64,000 nucleotides of DNA from Bacteroidia bacterium (GTDB taxonomy: Bacteria > Bacteroidota > Bacteroidia > Cytophagales > Cyclobacteriaceae), in NCBI GenBank assembly GCA_030425425.1, contig JAUIAO010000018.1:29794-93793 (forward strand), read 5' to 3'. Shown piece by piece: positions 8,206-18,000 of this stretch (position 1 is the first letter of the stretch; each line of letters opens with the position of its first letter). Below the pieces are notes generated by a model. That model was not told the DNA's origin. It saw nothing but the letters and a program-made list of their open reading frames with translations, and made no database searches. A program made the position numbers and the translations under genes.

Positions 8206-9564
8206 ATGAAAAACATTTTGTTCTTGATATTCCTCTTGTGCTCAATGAGTCTCAGTGCTCAGAGTGAACAGCAGGCGGAAAAGCTCTCACTGACGGAATG
8301 CATCAATACGGCATTAGATAATAATATTCAGATACAGCAGGCAGAGAATAATTTGATTGTGGCAAAGGCTACTCGCTTTCAGACCATATTTAATTATCTG
8401 CCGAGAATTGGTGCATCTGGAGGGTATTATATCAGAAATGGTAATTACTTTGACAATGCTGTAGATAGATTCATTACAGAAACTACCAGATCATTTAGTA
8501 TGGGGGCAAGTGCCAGTGTAGTACTTTTTAATGGATTCAACAATAAGCACAGCCTCCAAAGTGCCGTTCATAACTTTCGATCTTCTGAGGCAAATCTGGA
8601 TGGGCAAAAGCTAGATGTCGAAGCAAATGTGCTGTCAGCATACATGAATATATTGATGGATAAGGAAAATTTGGAAGTTTCCAGCCAGAGAATTGACCTG
8701 CTTCAGGCGCAATATGAACGAGCAGTAAAACGCGAGTCTGTAGGAGTAGGAAATCTGGAAGATGTGTATAATTTCCAATCTCAGGTTGCCAATGAAAAAC
8801 TCAATAATGTAAATCTCAGTAATCAGTTGCAGAGCGATTACCTCACACTGATTCAGATTTTACAGCTTGATCCTTCTCAGAAGTATCAGATAGAAGAGTT
8901 TGGTGATTTGGATGATGTTGAACTCACAGCAATTGATAGTTACAGCGAAGTGCTTTCGGACGCCTTGGGTTTTTCTCCACAGCTGAAAAGTGCCAATTCT
9001 GCCTTTGAGTCTGCGAGATATGATTATTATTCTGCGCACTCAGTTTTTATTCCTTCCATATCAGCCTATTACGCGTATGGTACAGGCTACTCCTCTAATG
9101 GAGCGATAAACCCAGATAATGGACAGTTTGAAGCTGATGCAGATTTTACTACACAATTGGGGTACAATATCCAGCCCAACATGGGATTTGAATTCAATAT
9201 TCCAATATTCACTCGATTCAATAATAGAACTACTTTCCAAACGGCCAAAGTGGGAATGCTAAATGCACAGCTGGATGTGGAATCAGCAAGAGTCAATATT
9301 ACCAATACTGTTCAGCAAGTCTTTCAAGATTTGGTAGCGGCACAATCCACTTATCGAGCGGCACAGGAAAATCTATTGGCTTTGGAGCAATCATATGAAT
9401 ATGCTAAGAAAAGGTATGAGACGGGGAATACAGACTTCTACACATACCTTGAAAGCCTCAACAATAAAAACAACGCTGAGATACAATTGGTAAACGCCAA
9501 ATATGGCATCATTTTCAGACAAAAAATCTTAGACATTTATAGAGGTCAGGAATCCAATGAATAA
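8206..9564 (+). CDS. TolC family outer membrane efflux protein
   Basis: A 452-residue channel protein when started at ATG 8206, which places the signal peptide (MKNILFLIFLLCSMSLSAQ) at the very N-terminus. In-frame ATG 8194 and TTG 8155 are less likely because they put extra polar residues ahead of it. The mature part has the two TolC repeat halves with helical tunnel segments and barrel-like sections rich in Tyr, Asn and Gly. It is the third gene of the forward efflux set and overlaps the tail of the convergent exported-protein gene by 19 bp. Confidence 0.88.
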   Translation: MKNILFLIFLLCSMSLSAQSEQQAEKLSLTECINTALDNNIQIQQAENNLIVAKATRFQTIFNYLPRIGASGGYYIRNGNYFDNAVDRFITETTRSFSMGASASVVLFNGFNNKHSLQSAVHNFRSSEANLDGQKLDVEANVLSAYMNILMDKENLEVSSQRIDLLQAQYERAVKRESVGVGNLEDVYNFQSQVANEKLNNVNLSNQLQSDYLTLIQILQLDPSQKYQIEEFGDLDDVELTAIDSYSEVLSDALGFSPQLKSANSAFESARYDYYSAHSVFIPSISAYYAYGTGYSSNGAINPDNGQFEADADFTTQLGYNIQPNMGFEFNIPIFTRFNNRTTFQTAKVGMLNAQLDVESARVNITNTVQQVFQDLVAAQSTYRAAQENLLALEQSYEYAKKRYETGNTDFYTYLESLNNKNNAEIQLVNAKYGIIFRQKILDIYRGQESNE

Positions 9565-10346
9565 ATCATCAGGTTCTTTTCATCTATGAAATAGAATCTA
9601 TTCTGATACCTCAGCACTTTGTAAAAGTCCCTTGGAGGGATTTTTATTTTTTCTACCAATTCTAGATTTCTCAAGGGTCTTATGTTGAGTTCGTTTCCTT
9701 TTAGGTAGATCAATTGGTCATTCTCAACCTGAAAGTGGTTGATTCCTTTCTCTTCAATTTGCCTAAAAAAATTCCCAAATCGATCAAAAAAGAAAATCCC
9801 GTACTCAGCATCTGCAATTATTAAGAACTCCTGAAAAGCTCGCATACTCACAGGACGATTTATTTTCAAATTCAAAGGATTACTGATGATCAATCTTCGA
9901 TTCTGAATATTAAATTTTTTCAACTCATTAAAGCCAGTCGTCAATATCCAAATACTATTATCCAGTCCGGGAGTTGCAATCGAAACTAGACCTTCGGTGT
10001 AATCGGTAATCTGATATAATTGCGGAGAGGTGTTGAATCTGTCTAGAAAATGGAATTGTTGCTCACTTTCTATATATGCAAAGATTTTGAATTTGTTCCA
10101 GGCATTAATTAGGGATATTGGAAAATTATTGATCGCGGAGAAGAGCTCTTTCTGATCACCATTTGAATCCAGACGATGGATATTTCCATTAGCTGTTCCT
10201 ATGTAAATATTACCTTCTGGATCAATCGACTGTGCAGTGATCTTAGTATTTAGTGAAATAGATTTTTCATAGTTCCATTGCTGTGCCTGAATGCTAAAAG
10301 TGATTGCCAGTAGGCTTAAGAGTATGAAAATGAATTTAACCCTCAT
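9546..10346 (-). CDS. Exported protein of unknown function, propeller-like repeats
   Basis: About 266 residues, starting at the ATG at 10344-10346 so that the signal peptide MRVKFIFILLSLLAITFSIQA lies at the N-terminus; an ATG seven codons upstream is also in frame. The mature part has repeated short beta-strand blocks (DPEGNIYIGTANGNI, GLDNSIWILTTGFN, RYQNRFYFIDEKN) that resemble blades of a beta-propeller. No catalytic motif is visible and I do not recognise a named family. Its start overlaps the end of lpxH by 11 bp, suggesting co-translation, and its end overlaps the convergent tolC-like gene. Confidence 0.7.
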   Translation of the reverse strand: MRVKFIFILLSLLAITFSIQAQQWNYEKSISLNTKITAQSIDPEGNIYIGTANGNIHRLDSNGDQKELFSAINNFPISLINAWNKFKIFAYIESEQQFHFLDRFNTSPQLYQITDYTEGLVSIATPGLDNSIWILTTGFNELKKFNIQNRRLIISNPLNLKINRPVSMRAFQEFLIIADAEYGIFFFDRFGNFFRQIEEKGINHFQVENDQLIYLKGNELNIRPLRNLELVEKIKIPPRDFYKVLRYQNRFYFIDEKNLMIYSLDS

Positions 10347-11100
10347 ATGCCTTAAGCTTAACATCATCTTTCGATACTTCCAGATAAGTATATGAATTAA
10401 TCCATTCTCCTAGGTTGAAGTAAACACTATTTTCTCCAATTGGTTCTTGTGTAGGTAAGTGTCTATGACCCATCACATAATAATCATGGTGTAAATTTTC
10501 CTCTACTGATTTGCAGTAGATCGGTAACCATTCTCCCTCTCCATTCAATTCAGGAGCTACAGAATGATCCTTGCTATGTTGGGACCAGGATTTGGCCAAC
10601 CCTATTCCAATGTCAGGATGGAGCCAACGAAACGCCCATTTCGCAAGCGGGTTAGTGAAGATCTTTTTGAAGAATTTGAATTTTCTGTCTCCGGGCCCCA
10701 GGCCATCACCATGAGCTATGTGAAACTTGAAGTTCCCAATATCAACCGAGACTGGTTGATGAATCACAGGTATTCCAAACTCTGAAGGAAAATAATCTTT
10801 CATCCATAAATCATGATTGCCTGCGAAAAAAATGATTTCTATCCCAGCATCTTTCAACTCCATGATTTTACCTTGAAAGCGAATGAAACTTTTTGGGATC
10901 ACATGTTTGTATTCAAACCAAAAATCGAAAATATCACCGACCAAAATGATCGCTTGTGCGTCTTTTGATATCTCATTGAGCCAGCGAATGATTATTAGCT
11001 CTCTTTTGAGGCTTTCATCTTTGGTGGGTGCACCAAGATGAAAATCACTGGCCATATAGACTTTTTTGTCGCTCTGTAATGGAGATAAATGGAGTTGCAT
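10336..11100 (-). CDS. lpxH: UDP-2,3-diacylglucosamine diphosphatase
   Basis: A 254-residue calcineurin-like phosphoesterase with all metal-binding blocks: DFHLG (about 19-23), GDIFDFW (55-61), GNHD (94-97), HGD (about 134-136) and GHRH (about 210-213). The size and the IFDFWFEY sequence are those of LpxH-type enzymes, which release lipid X from UDP-diacylglucosamine in lipid A synthesis at the inner membrane. Its ATG directly abuts the T-run of the ftsH terminator, an unusual arrangement. It is followed by an overlapping gene for an exported protein. Confidence 0.87.
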   Translation of the reverse strand: MQLHLSPLQSDKKVYMASDFHLGAPTKDESLKRELIIIRWLNEISKDAQAIILVGDIFDFWFEYKHVIPKSFIRFQGKIMELKDAGIEIIFFAGNHDLWMKDYFPSEFGIPVIHQPVSVDIGNFKFHIAHGDGLGPGDRKFKFFKKIFTNPLAKWAFRWLHPDIGIGLAKSWSQHSKDHSVAPELNGEGEWLPIYCKSVEENLHHDYYVMGHRHLPTQEPIGENSVYFNLGEWINSYTYLEVSKDDVKLKAYEG

Positions 11101-11123
11101 AAAAAAGGGAGCTATCAGCTCCC
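11101..11123 (-). terminator. Rho-independent terminator of ftsH
   Basis: On the reverse strand GGGAGCT, loop GAT, AGCTCCC, then six T (stem 11107-11113 with 11117-11123, T-run 11106-11101). It lies 25 bp beyond the ftsH stop, and its last T is immediately followed by the lpxH start codon. Confidence 0.75.
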
Positions 11124-11148
11124 TAATTTAGTGAATGTTGGTATTTCT

Positions 11149-13284
11149 TTATTCTTTGTCTTTGGTGTCGCCAGAATCAGATACTTCCAATTCCGATTCT
11201 TCTTTTTCCACCTCTTCTTTTACGCTGTTTTTGAGCTTATCAAGATCTTCTGGCTTTTCTTCGTCTTTGGCCTTATCTTCAATTGCTTTATCAGCTGCTT
11301 TCTGTGCATCCTGCTCATCATTGATGTTAGGATTGTTGGTAAACTGCTGATAAGTGGTCTCCTGCTCAAATGGACGCTTGCCGATCAAGCGCTCAAGGTC
11401 ACTTTGGAAAATGATTTCTTTTTCTAAGAGCTCCTGAGCAATGATTTCCAATTGTTCATTCTTATCAGTCAAAAGGTTTTTGGTTCGCTCATAGGCTTGT
11501 TCTACCAAAGCTTTCACTTCTTTATCAATAGTCTCAGCGGTATGCTCTGAGTATGGTTTAGTGAAGTTATAATCAGACTGTTTGCTATCGTAGAAAGAGA
11601 CATTTCCAATTTTGTCATTCATTCCATAAACGGTCACTATGCTGTAAGCCAGTTTAGTGATTCGTTCCAGGTCACTGAGGGCACCAGTTGAAATTTTACC
11701 AAAAATCAGTTCTTCCGCCGCTCTACCTCCAAGAGCCATACACATTTCATCTAAAAGCTGCTCGGTTTGATATAAGAATTGTTCTTTCGGCAAGTACTGG
11801 GCGTAACCTAATGCTGCAACACCTCTAGGAACGATACTCACTTTTACCAAAGGATCTGCATGCTCCAGAAACCAACCTGCTACTGCATGACCAGCTTCGT
11901 GATAAGCCACAATTTTCTTTTCCTCAGGAGAAATGATCTTGCTTTTCTTCTCTAATCCACCGATTACTCGGTCAATGGCATCCTGAAAATCTTGCATGTC
12001 CACAGCTTTCTTATCTCTGCGCGCAGCGATTAATGCAGCTTCATTACAAACATTTGCGATTTCTGCACCGGCAAATCCTGGAGTCTGTGCCGAAAGTTTT
12101 TTCGGATCCACATCTTCATTGAGTTTGATAGGCTTCAGATGTACTTTGAAAATCGCCTCTCTACCTACTATATCAGGCTTATCTATGCTTATCTGTCTGT
12201 CAAATCTTCCAGGTCTCATCAATGCAGAATCCAGTACGTCTGGCCTGTTAGTAGCTGCCAAAATAATCACTCCTGAGTCAGTAGAGAAGCCATCCATCTC
12301 CACCAATAGTGAGTTCAATGTATTTTCTCTTTCATCATTGGATCCTGGCATTTGGCCTTTTCCTCTGGATCTACCAATTGCGTCTATCTCATCAATAAAC
12401 ACAATACATGGAGCTTTTTCCTTAGCTTGTTTGAAAAGGTCTCTTACTCTTGCCGCACCAACACCAACAAACATTTCCACAAAATCAGAACCTGAAAGAG
12501 TGAAAAACGGAACACCCGCTTCTCCTGCTACTGCTTTTGCCAGCAAGGTTTTACCCGTTCCCGGAGGGCCTACCAGCAGTGCTCCTTTAGGGATTTTACC
12601 TCCAAGATTTGTGAATTTTCCTGGGTTTTTGAGAAACTCTACAATTTCTTTGATTTCTTCTTTAGCTTCTTCTAGTCCAGCAGCATCATTAAAAGTGATC
12701 TTCACTTTGTTTTCAGCATCAAAAAGTGCTGCTCGTGATTTGCCGATATTAAAGATCTGTCCTCCAGGACCACCGCCTCCGGTCATTCTTCTCATCAAGA
12801 ACCAGAAACCAAAAATGACGAGGAACAAAAAGCCCCAATTAAAAAGGAAAGTGGTGAAATCTTCACGGTCTTCAACATCATATCCTATTCGTTGATCTTC
12901 TGGAAGTTCTTCCATTAATTCATCAAACTTTTGAATGAATATTCCCGGATCTACGATTTTAAATTTATAATGAGGCCCTCCACTATTGAGCATAGGAGAC
13001 TCACTTTCCAGTTCGATCTTATATTTTGAGTTTTGTAGGGCTTCTGGTCTAAGGGTAACTTCCACCAAGTCCTGATTTTTAATCAAGACTACTTTCTTCA
13101 CGTCATTGGCAAGCACCATTTGCTCAAAGCGCTTGTCAGAGATTGTAACCGCTGTATTACTTCGGCTGAAATAGGTAAACCCAAAAACCACAGCAATAAG
13201 ACCAATAATGATCAGTAGCTGATAGTTTGGCTTATTGGGTTTGCCTCCCCCCATGATATTCTTCTGTCTCGGTTTATCCGCCAT
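11149..13284 (-). CDS. ftsH: ATP-dependent zinc metalloprotease FtsH
   Basis: A 711-residue membrane-anchored AAA+ protease. It has two N-terminal membrane helices (about 22-40 and 145-162), Walker [14 protein letters not shown], Walker [12 protein letters not shown], the second region of homology ending RPGRFDR, and the zinc-protease motif HEAGH. FtsH hexamers degrade membrane and short-lived cytosolic proteins. The tail past about residue 640 is acidic and low in complexity (many Glu, Asp, Lys), a common variable end. The gene lies 46 bp downstream of rsfS, likely in one unit, and ends at a clear terminator. Confidence 0.97.
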   Translation of the reverse strand: MADKPRQKNIMGGGKPNKPNYQLLIIIGLIAVVFGFTYFSRSNTAVTISDKRFEQMVLANDVKKVVLIKNQDLVEVTLRPEALQNSKYKIELESESPMLNSGGPHYKFKIVDPGIFIQKFDELMEELPEDQRIGYDVEDREDFTTFLFNWGFLFLVIFGFWFLMRRMTGGGGPGGQIFNIGKSRAALFDAENKVKITFNDAAGLEEAKEEIKEIVEFLKNPGKFTNLGGKIPKGALLVGPPGTGKTLLAKAVAGEAGVPFFTLSGSDFVEMFVGVGAARVRDLFKQAKEKAPCIVFIDEIDAIGRSRGKGQMPGSNDERENTLNSLLVEMDGFSTDSGVIILAATNRPDVLDSALMRPGRFDRQISIDKPDIVGREAIFKVHLKPIKLNEDVDPKKLSAQTPGFAGAEIANVCNEAALIAARRDKKAVDMQDFQDAIDRVIGGLEKKSKIISPEEKKIVAYHEAGHAVAGWFLEHADPLVKVSIVPRGVAALGYAQYLPKEQFLYQTEQLLDEMCMALGGRAAEELIFGKISTGALSDLERITKLAYSIVTVYGMNDKIGNVSFYDSKQSDYNFTKPYSEHTAETIDKEVKALVEQAYERTKNLLTDKNEQLEIIAQELLEKEIIFQSDLERLIGKRPFEQETTYQQFTNNPNINDEQDAQKAADKAIEDKAKDEEKPEDLDKLKNSVKEEVEKEESELEVSDSGDTKDKE

Positions 13285-13330
13285 TATTTATTTAGTAAAA
13301 AGTTTAATTCGTAAACGCTGAATATGTTTT

Positions 13331-13711
13331 TTAGTTCAAATCTTCAATTTTGGTAGTTTTTGCATCACCCCATAACTCTTCCAGACCATAAAAAATACGC
13401 TTGTCTTTGTTGAAGACATGAGCTACTACATCTACATAGTCGATAATCACCCATTCTTTATTTTGCTTGCCTTCACGCTTCCAGGGATTTTGTTTGATGG
13501 CTTTATGCACATACCCTTCCACAGAGTCAGCAATTGCATCAATTTGAGTGTCTGAATTTCCTGAGCAAATAATGAAATAATCGGCGATTGCATTTTTGAC
13601 TTCCCGCAGATCCATTACCACCACATCAGAAGCTTTTTTCTCCAACATTCCCTGTACCACCAAATCACCTAATTTTGTCGAGTTAATAGCCTCTTGTTCT
13701 TTTACCTGCAT
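13331..13711 (-). CDS. rsfS: Ribosomal silencing factor RsfS
   Basis: A 126-residue protein of the RsfS/Iojap family, which binds ribosomal protein L14 and blocks subunit joining when nutrients are scarce. The core block VKNAIADYFIICSGNSDTQIDAIADSV and the later EWVIIDYVDVVAHVF...YGLEELWGDA are characteristic. The length is typical. It reads away from birA across a 41-bp spacer and toward ftsH, probably as first gene of the rsfS-ftsH unit. Confidence 0.93.
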   Translation of the reverse strand: MQVKEQEAINSTKLGDLVVQGMLEKKASDVVVMDLREVKNAIADYFIICSGNSDTQIDAIADSVEGYVHKAIKQNPWKREGKQNKEWVIIDYVDVVAHVFNKDKRIFYGLEELWGDAKTTKIEDLN

Positions 13712-13752
13712 CCAGTTATCTTAATTATTAAATTCAAAAATACGAATATACA

Positions 13753-14511
13753 TTGCATAAATACTTTGCCAAAACGCTATTTCTAGGTAAAAAGGTTGAA
13801 TATCTGTCAGAATGTCAGAGCACCAATCAGATTTTGAGTCATCAATATCAAAACCAGCAATTGATGGAAGGTCATATAATCTGGGCCGATCACCAAACCA
13901 ATGGCAAAGGTCAGCGGGGCAATGTATGGCTCAGTGAACCCGGAGAAAATCTTCTGTTTTCAATATTGCTCAAGCCAAATACTTTGCTTCCAAAGCAAGC
14001 TTATCTAGTTAATATCGTGTCTGGTATCGCAGTAATTGATTGTTTAAACCAAATGTTTGAAGCTACTTTCGAGTTGAAATGGCCGAATGATGTTTATGTG
14101 AATGATCAAAAGATTGCGGGTATTCTAGTGGAGACATCCATAGAATCTGGAAGAGTAGGTGCAGCTACAGTTGGGATCGGTCTGAATGTCAATCAAAAGC
14201 ATTTCTCAATACCAACTGCTACTTCTCTTTATATATTGAATGGTACTACTGCAGATCGGGGAAGTATATTGGAGCAGTTGATTATTTCTCTGGAGAAATA
14301 TTATCTGATATTAAAGAGCGGGGCAATTTCCAGATTAATTTCTGATTATTATAAAGTGATGAGGTGGAGAGGAGAACTTCACACTTTTGAAGCCGATAGA
14401 GAGCGTTTCGAAGGTGAAATCATAGGTATAGATGATACCGGAAGATTACTTATTCGAACCAATCAGAAGGTTAGGCGGTTTGATGTCAAAGAAGTCAAAT
14501 TCCTTTATTAA
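13753..14511 (+). CDS. birA: Biotin-[acetyl-CoA-carboxylase] ligase
   Basis: A 252-residue biotin protein ligase that activates biotin to biotinyl-AMP and attaches it to carrier lysines. The motif GKGQRGNVWLSEPGENLLFS is the biotinyl-AMP binding loop, and ELKWPNDVYVNDQKIAGILVE carries the catalytic KWPND block. There is no N-terminal DNA-binding domain, so this is a ligase without the E. coli repressor role. The likely start is TTG at 13753, since no ATG lies before the conserved region. Its probable substrate, a biotin carrier protein, is encoded at 21410-21904. Confidence 0.92.
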   Translation: MHKYFAKTLFLGKKVEYLSECQSTNQILSHQYQNQQLMEGHIIWADHQTNGKGQRGNVWLSEPGENLLFSILLKPNTLLPKQAYLVNIVSGIAVIDCLNQMFEATFELKWPNDVYVNDQKIAGILVETSIESGRVGAATVGIGLNVNQKHFSIPTATSLYILNGTTADRGSILEQLIISLEKYYLILKSGAISRLISDYYKVMRWRGELHTFEADRERFEGEIIGIDDTGRLLIRTNQKVRRFDVKEVKFLY

Positions 14512-14532
14512 ATCCGAAAACATTTAATTAAC

Positions 14533-14540
14533 TAATTTTG
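14533..14540 (+). promoter_or_regulatory. Putative -7 element of ahcY
   Basis: TAATTTTG, followed by CCCTCC, 21 bp before the ahcY ATG. No TTTG lies at the expected -33 distance, so the call rests on the -7 match and position only. Confidence 0.35.
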
Positions 14541-14560
14541 CCCTCCGAAATACAAAAATC

Positions 14561-15868
14561 ATGAGTGAACAGACACTAACATTTAAAGTAAAAGACATTA
14601 ATCTGGCCGAATATGGCCGAAACGAAATCAAACTTGCAGAAGCTGAAATGCCAGGATTGATGGCATTGAGAGAGGAATATGGTGCAAGTAAACCCCTAAA
14701 AGGTGCAAGGATTGCTGGCTGCCTACACATGACTATCCAAACTGCCGTTTTAATTGAAACATTGAAAGAATTAGGTGCAGAAGTAAGCTGGTCTTCATGT
14801 AATATATTCTCTACTCAGGATCATGCCGCTGCAGCGATTGCAAAAGCGGGCATTCCCGTTTTTGCCTGGAAAGGAATGAACGAAGAAGAGTTCAACTGGT
14901 GTATCGAGCAGACTCTATTTGCATTTGAAGATGGTAAGCCGCTGAACATGATTCTTGACGATGGTGGTGATTTGACCAATATGGTCTTAGATGAATACCC
15001 AGAATTGGTAGAGGGGATCAACGGACTTTCTGAAGAAACCACTACAGGTGTTCACAGACTTTATGAAAGAATGAAAAACGGCACACTACCAATGCCTGCC
15101 ATCAACGTGAACGATTCTGTAACTAAGTCGAAATTTGATAACAAATACGGATGTAAAGAATCATTGGTAGATGCGATCAGGAGAGCAACAGATTTGATGT
15201 TGGCTGGTAAAGTAGCCGTGGTTGCCGGATACGGTGATGTTGGTAAAGGATCAGCTGCTTCATTAAGAGGAGCTGGGGTTCGAGTGATTGTAACTGAAAT
15301 CGACCCTATTTGTGCACTTCAGGCCGCAATGGACGGTTTTGAGGTGAAGAAAATGGTGGATGCAGTGCCAAGAGCAGATATCATTGTTACAGCCACAGGA
15401 AACAAGGATATCATCAAGGCAGAGCACTTCAAGTTGATGCATGACAAGACGATTGTATGTAATATCGGACATTTCGACAATGAAATCGATATGGCATGGC
15501 TCAATGGCAACTATGGCAACACCAAAGTAGAGATCAAGCCTCAGGTGGATTTATACAATATCGATGGAAATGAAATTATTGTATTGGCCGAAGGTAGGTT
15601 GGTGAACCTTGGTTGTGCTACCGGTCACCCTTCATTCGTGATGTCAAACTCTTTCACAAACCAGACATTGGCACAGATCGAATTGTGGAACAACGTAGAA
15701 AACTACGAAAACGCAGTTTACACCTTGCCAAAACATTTGGATGAAAAAGTGGCGGCTTTGCACCTTGCAAAAATTGGTGTGGAACTAGATACTCTGAGCG
15801 AAGATCAAGCTTCATACATTGGAGTGACCGTAGAGGGTCCATTCAAACCAGAACATTACAGATATTAA
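14561..15868 (+). CDS. ahcY: Adenosylhomocysteinase
   Basis: A 435-residue S-adenosylhomocysteine hydrolase, converting the by-product of methylations to adenosine and homocysteine. The NAD-binding loop [18 protein letters not shown] (about 219-236), the substrate-side motif [12 protein letters not shown] and the C-terminal PEHYRY are diagnostic; the length matches the bacterial form. It is monocistronic: a short gap after birA with a possible -7 element, and a strong terminator 22-52 bp after the stop. Confidence 0.97.
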   Translation: MSEQTLTFKVKDINLAEYGRNEIKLAEAEMPGLMALREEYGASKPLKGARIAGCLHMTIQTAVLIETLKELGAEVSWSSCNIFSTQDHAAAAIAKAGIPVFAWKGMNEEEFNWCIEQTLFAFEDGKPLNMILDDGGDLTNMVLDEYPELVEGINGLSEETTTGVHRLYERMKNGTLPMPAINVNDSVTKSKFDNKYGCKESLVDAIRRATDLMLAGKVAVVAGYGDVGKGSAASLRGAGVRVIVTEIDPICALQAAMDGFEVKKMVDAVPRADIIVTATGNKDIIKAEHFKLMHDKTIVCNIGHFDNEIDMAWLNGNYGNTKVEIKPQVDLYNIDGNEIIVLAEGRLVNLGCATGHPSFVMSNSFTNQTLAQIELWNNVENYENAVYTLPKHLDEKVAALHLAKIGVELDTLSEDQASYIGVTVEGPFKPEHYRY

Positions 15869-15889
15869 TTTTGTAAAATCATAATTGGA

Positions 15890-15920
15890 AGGCTGCTATT
15901 TTTGATGGCAGCCTTTTTTT
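15890..15920 (+). terminator. Rho-independent terminator of ahcY
   Basis: AGGCTGC (15890-15896) pairs perfectly with GCAGCCT (15908-15914) around an 11-nt loop, followed by a run of seven T (15914-15920). Confidence 0.8.
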
Positions 15921-16007
15921 GTGAAATATAGACGCTTAAACATCAGGCCTCTTGCGCCAGGCCTAATCATATATGAATACTACATTTTGGCCTATGGACT
16001 CTAAATT

Positions 16008-17087
16008 GTGAGAATTCTATTTACTACCCATCAGGGAGAGTTAGCTGGAGCTACCTTATCGATTACTTACTTAGCTCAAGGTTTGGCAAAAAACGGACAT
16101 GAAATTCATGTTGCCTGTGAACAAGGCTGTCTTTTATGGAAGAATTTGAATAAGGTAGATGGAGTATTTCCTCATGATATAAGATTTCAATCGTATTTAG
16201 ATTTTAAAGCTGCAAAAGCACTTTCGTTAATCGTACGGGAATTTCAAATTGACTTAATTAATGCGCAAGGAGGGAAGGATAGGAATCTCGTAATTCTAGC
16301 CAAATGGATATGCCGGTTAAGCGCCAAGATTGTGTTTACCAGGCGTCAGAGACCCAGAGATGAACCTTGGATCAAAAGATGGTTTCATCTGAATGGCACG
16401 GATGGCATTGTGATGGTCAGTCATGGGTTAAAGAAGATATTCGTGAAGAAAGGATATCCTGAGTACCGACTTAAAGTAATTCACAATGGAGTAGATCCAG
16501 GTCTTATTCCACAATTGGGTGATAAAGAACGTAAAAAAATCAGAGTGGAGTATGGCCTTCAAGGTCGGGTAGTGGGTTGTCTAAGTAGGAAAAAGATCCA
16601 AGAGGATATTATCCGAGCTCTGAAATATCTCCCGGAAGATATTACTTTTCTTTTTGTGGGAATAGAACGATTGGATTTGCAGCATGTCATTGATAAAGAA
16701 AATCCGCATCAACAATTAGTTTTTACTGGGGAAGTAGCACATCAAGAGGCTTTACAATATCTACAATTAATGGATGTCAATATTTTGGCATCACATATGG
16801 AAGGCTTTGGGTTAGTTCTGGTGGAAGCGATGCTCAGCAAAGTCGCAGTAGTAGCATCTGATTTTGGTGGGATTCCTGATATCATCGATGATCAGATCAA
16901 TGGGTTGCTTTATGAAAATAGCCAGCCTCAGCATCTTGCTGACTGTGTCAATAAGTTGTTGACCAATGATGAGTTTAGATTAAAGCTGATCAAAAATGGC
17001 CATGAAAAGGCATTGAGAAATTTTACCATAGATCGGGTAATCAAAGATTATGAGAAATATTTCACGGAATTGGTTTGCCAGAATTGA
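16008..17087 (+). CDS. Glycosyltransferase family 4 (GT-B fold)
   Basis: A 359-residue glycosyltransferase starting with GTG at 16008 (MRILFTTHQGELAGAT), the only good start before the first beta strand. The C-terminal half has the GT4 donor-site block HMEGFGLVLVEAMLSKVAVVASDFGGIPDII, with the two glutamates that contact the nucleotide sugar. Such enzymes build LPS, capsule or other surface glycans. The acceptor cannot be inferred. The short gap before it contains two copies of CAGGCCT (15944-15950 and 15958-15964). Its 3' end overlaps the convergent family 2 glycosyltransferase by 26 bp. Confidence 0.85.
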   Translation: MRILFTTHQGELAGATLSITYLAQGLAKNGHEIHVACEQGCLLWKNLNKVDGVFPHDIRFQSYLDFKAAKALSLIVREFQIDLINAQGGKDRNLVILAKWICRLSAKIVFTRRQRPRDEPWIKRWFHLNGTDGIVMVSHGLKKIFVKKGYPEYRLKVIHNGVDPGLIPQLGDKERKKIRVEYGLQGRVVGCLSRKKIQEDIIRALKYLPEDITFLFVGIERLDLQHVIDKENPHQQLVFTGEVAHQEALQYLQLMDVNILASHMEGFGLVLVEAMLSKVAVVASDFGGIPDIIDDQINGLLYENSQPQHLADCVNKLLTNDEFRLKLIKNGHEKALRNFTIDRVIKDYEKYFTELVCQN

Positions 17088-17844
17088 GCTGTCTTAGGTA
17101 TTTGTATTTGAGCCACTTTCCCTTCATACTTTCCACTGTTATTTGCCAACCCAATCTGCCGTCTAAAAAACCACCTTTAAAACAATAATTTTTCAAAAAG
17201 TAGAACAAAGGACTTAGATACATTGACCAAATTCCGTTCGTTTTACCTTCGTTAAAGTAGCTTTTTGCAGCTATGATTGCATAGTTGTGTGTCTGAGTTT
17301 CATGTTCAGCGAGTGATTCAAAAGTAAAGTGAAGCAAGTTGCCATCAAGTTTTTTCGCTTTCCCATCATGGAGAGTCACCTTGTCATGTGGATTCAACCC
17401 TCCCCAGTAAGCTTTTTTCTTATGCCATAGCCTGAATTTCCAATCAGGGTACCAATCACCATGGTTGATCCATTTTCCGCAGTAGAATGAGTGGCGATTG
17501 AATGAATAGCCATTAGCCTTAAACCCATTTTTCTTTTCTGTCAAAATTGAATTCACCAGTTCTTGTGAAAGTACTTCGTCACCATCTAGTGCAATGACAT
17601 GATCAAATTTGGTGAGGGAAAGCGCATATTGCTTTTGTTCAATTTGCCCCGAATACAGGCGCTGATAAAACCGAACTCTGAAATTTTGGCAGATATCTGC
17701 TGTTTTGTCATTAGAATAAGAATCAACGACAACAATCTCATCTGCAACTTCTAAAAGGCTAGTCAAGCACTTTTCGATATGATATGCTTCATTATAAGTA
17801 ATAACTACAGCCGATAATTTTTCCTTATATCCACTCATATTCAT
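17062..17844 (-). CDS. Glycosyltransferase family 2, WaaE/KdtX-like
   Basis: A 260-residue GT-A transferase. SAVVITYNEAYHIEKCLTSL is the family 2 N-terminus, VVDSYSNDKT the nucleotide-binding loop and IALDGDEVLS the metal-binding DxD region. The middle part (PDWKFRLWHKKKAYWGG, NLLHFTFES) is typical of WaaE/KdtX-like enzymes acting on the LPS inner core, which suits the nearby lpxH. Acceptor specificity is inferred. The start could be ATG 17844 or the ATG two codons later. No terminator is visible in the overlapping tail with the forward glycosyltransferase. Confidence 0.83.
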   Translation of the reverse strand: MNMSGYKEKLSAVVITYNEAYHIEKCLTSLLEVADEIVVVDSYSNDKTADICQNFRVRFYQRLYSGQIEQKQYALSLTKFDHVIALDGDEVLSQELVNSILTEKKNGFKANGYSFNRHSFYCGKWINHGDWYPDWKFRLWHKKKAYWGGLNPHDKVTLHDGKAKKLDGNLLHFTFESLAEHETQTHNYAIIAAKSYFNEGKTNGIWSMYLSPLFYFLKNYCFKGGFLDGRLGWQITVESMKGKWLKYKYLRQLNSGKPIP

Positions 17845-18000
17845 TCATAATCCCCAAAACATACCTTTCTTACTCCTCTGTGTCACCTTTACTACATTTC
17901 ATTCCTATGATTAAAACTAACATTGTATTCAGGAATTCGTAAAACCTGTACATACATTCATTCTACTTCCAATTGGCGTAGTATTTGATCAACTAGAGAC

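Noticed and set aside
11996..12895. Long open frame on the forward strand inside ftsH
   Set aside because: It is antisense to the conserved ATPase domain and its translation is a Ser/Pro-rich shadow of the real gene.
15944..15964. Two CAGGCCT copies before the GT4 gene
   Set aside because: Too short and self-palindromic (AGGCCT) to call a regulatory site or terminator; no T-run follows.
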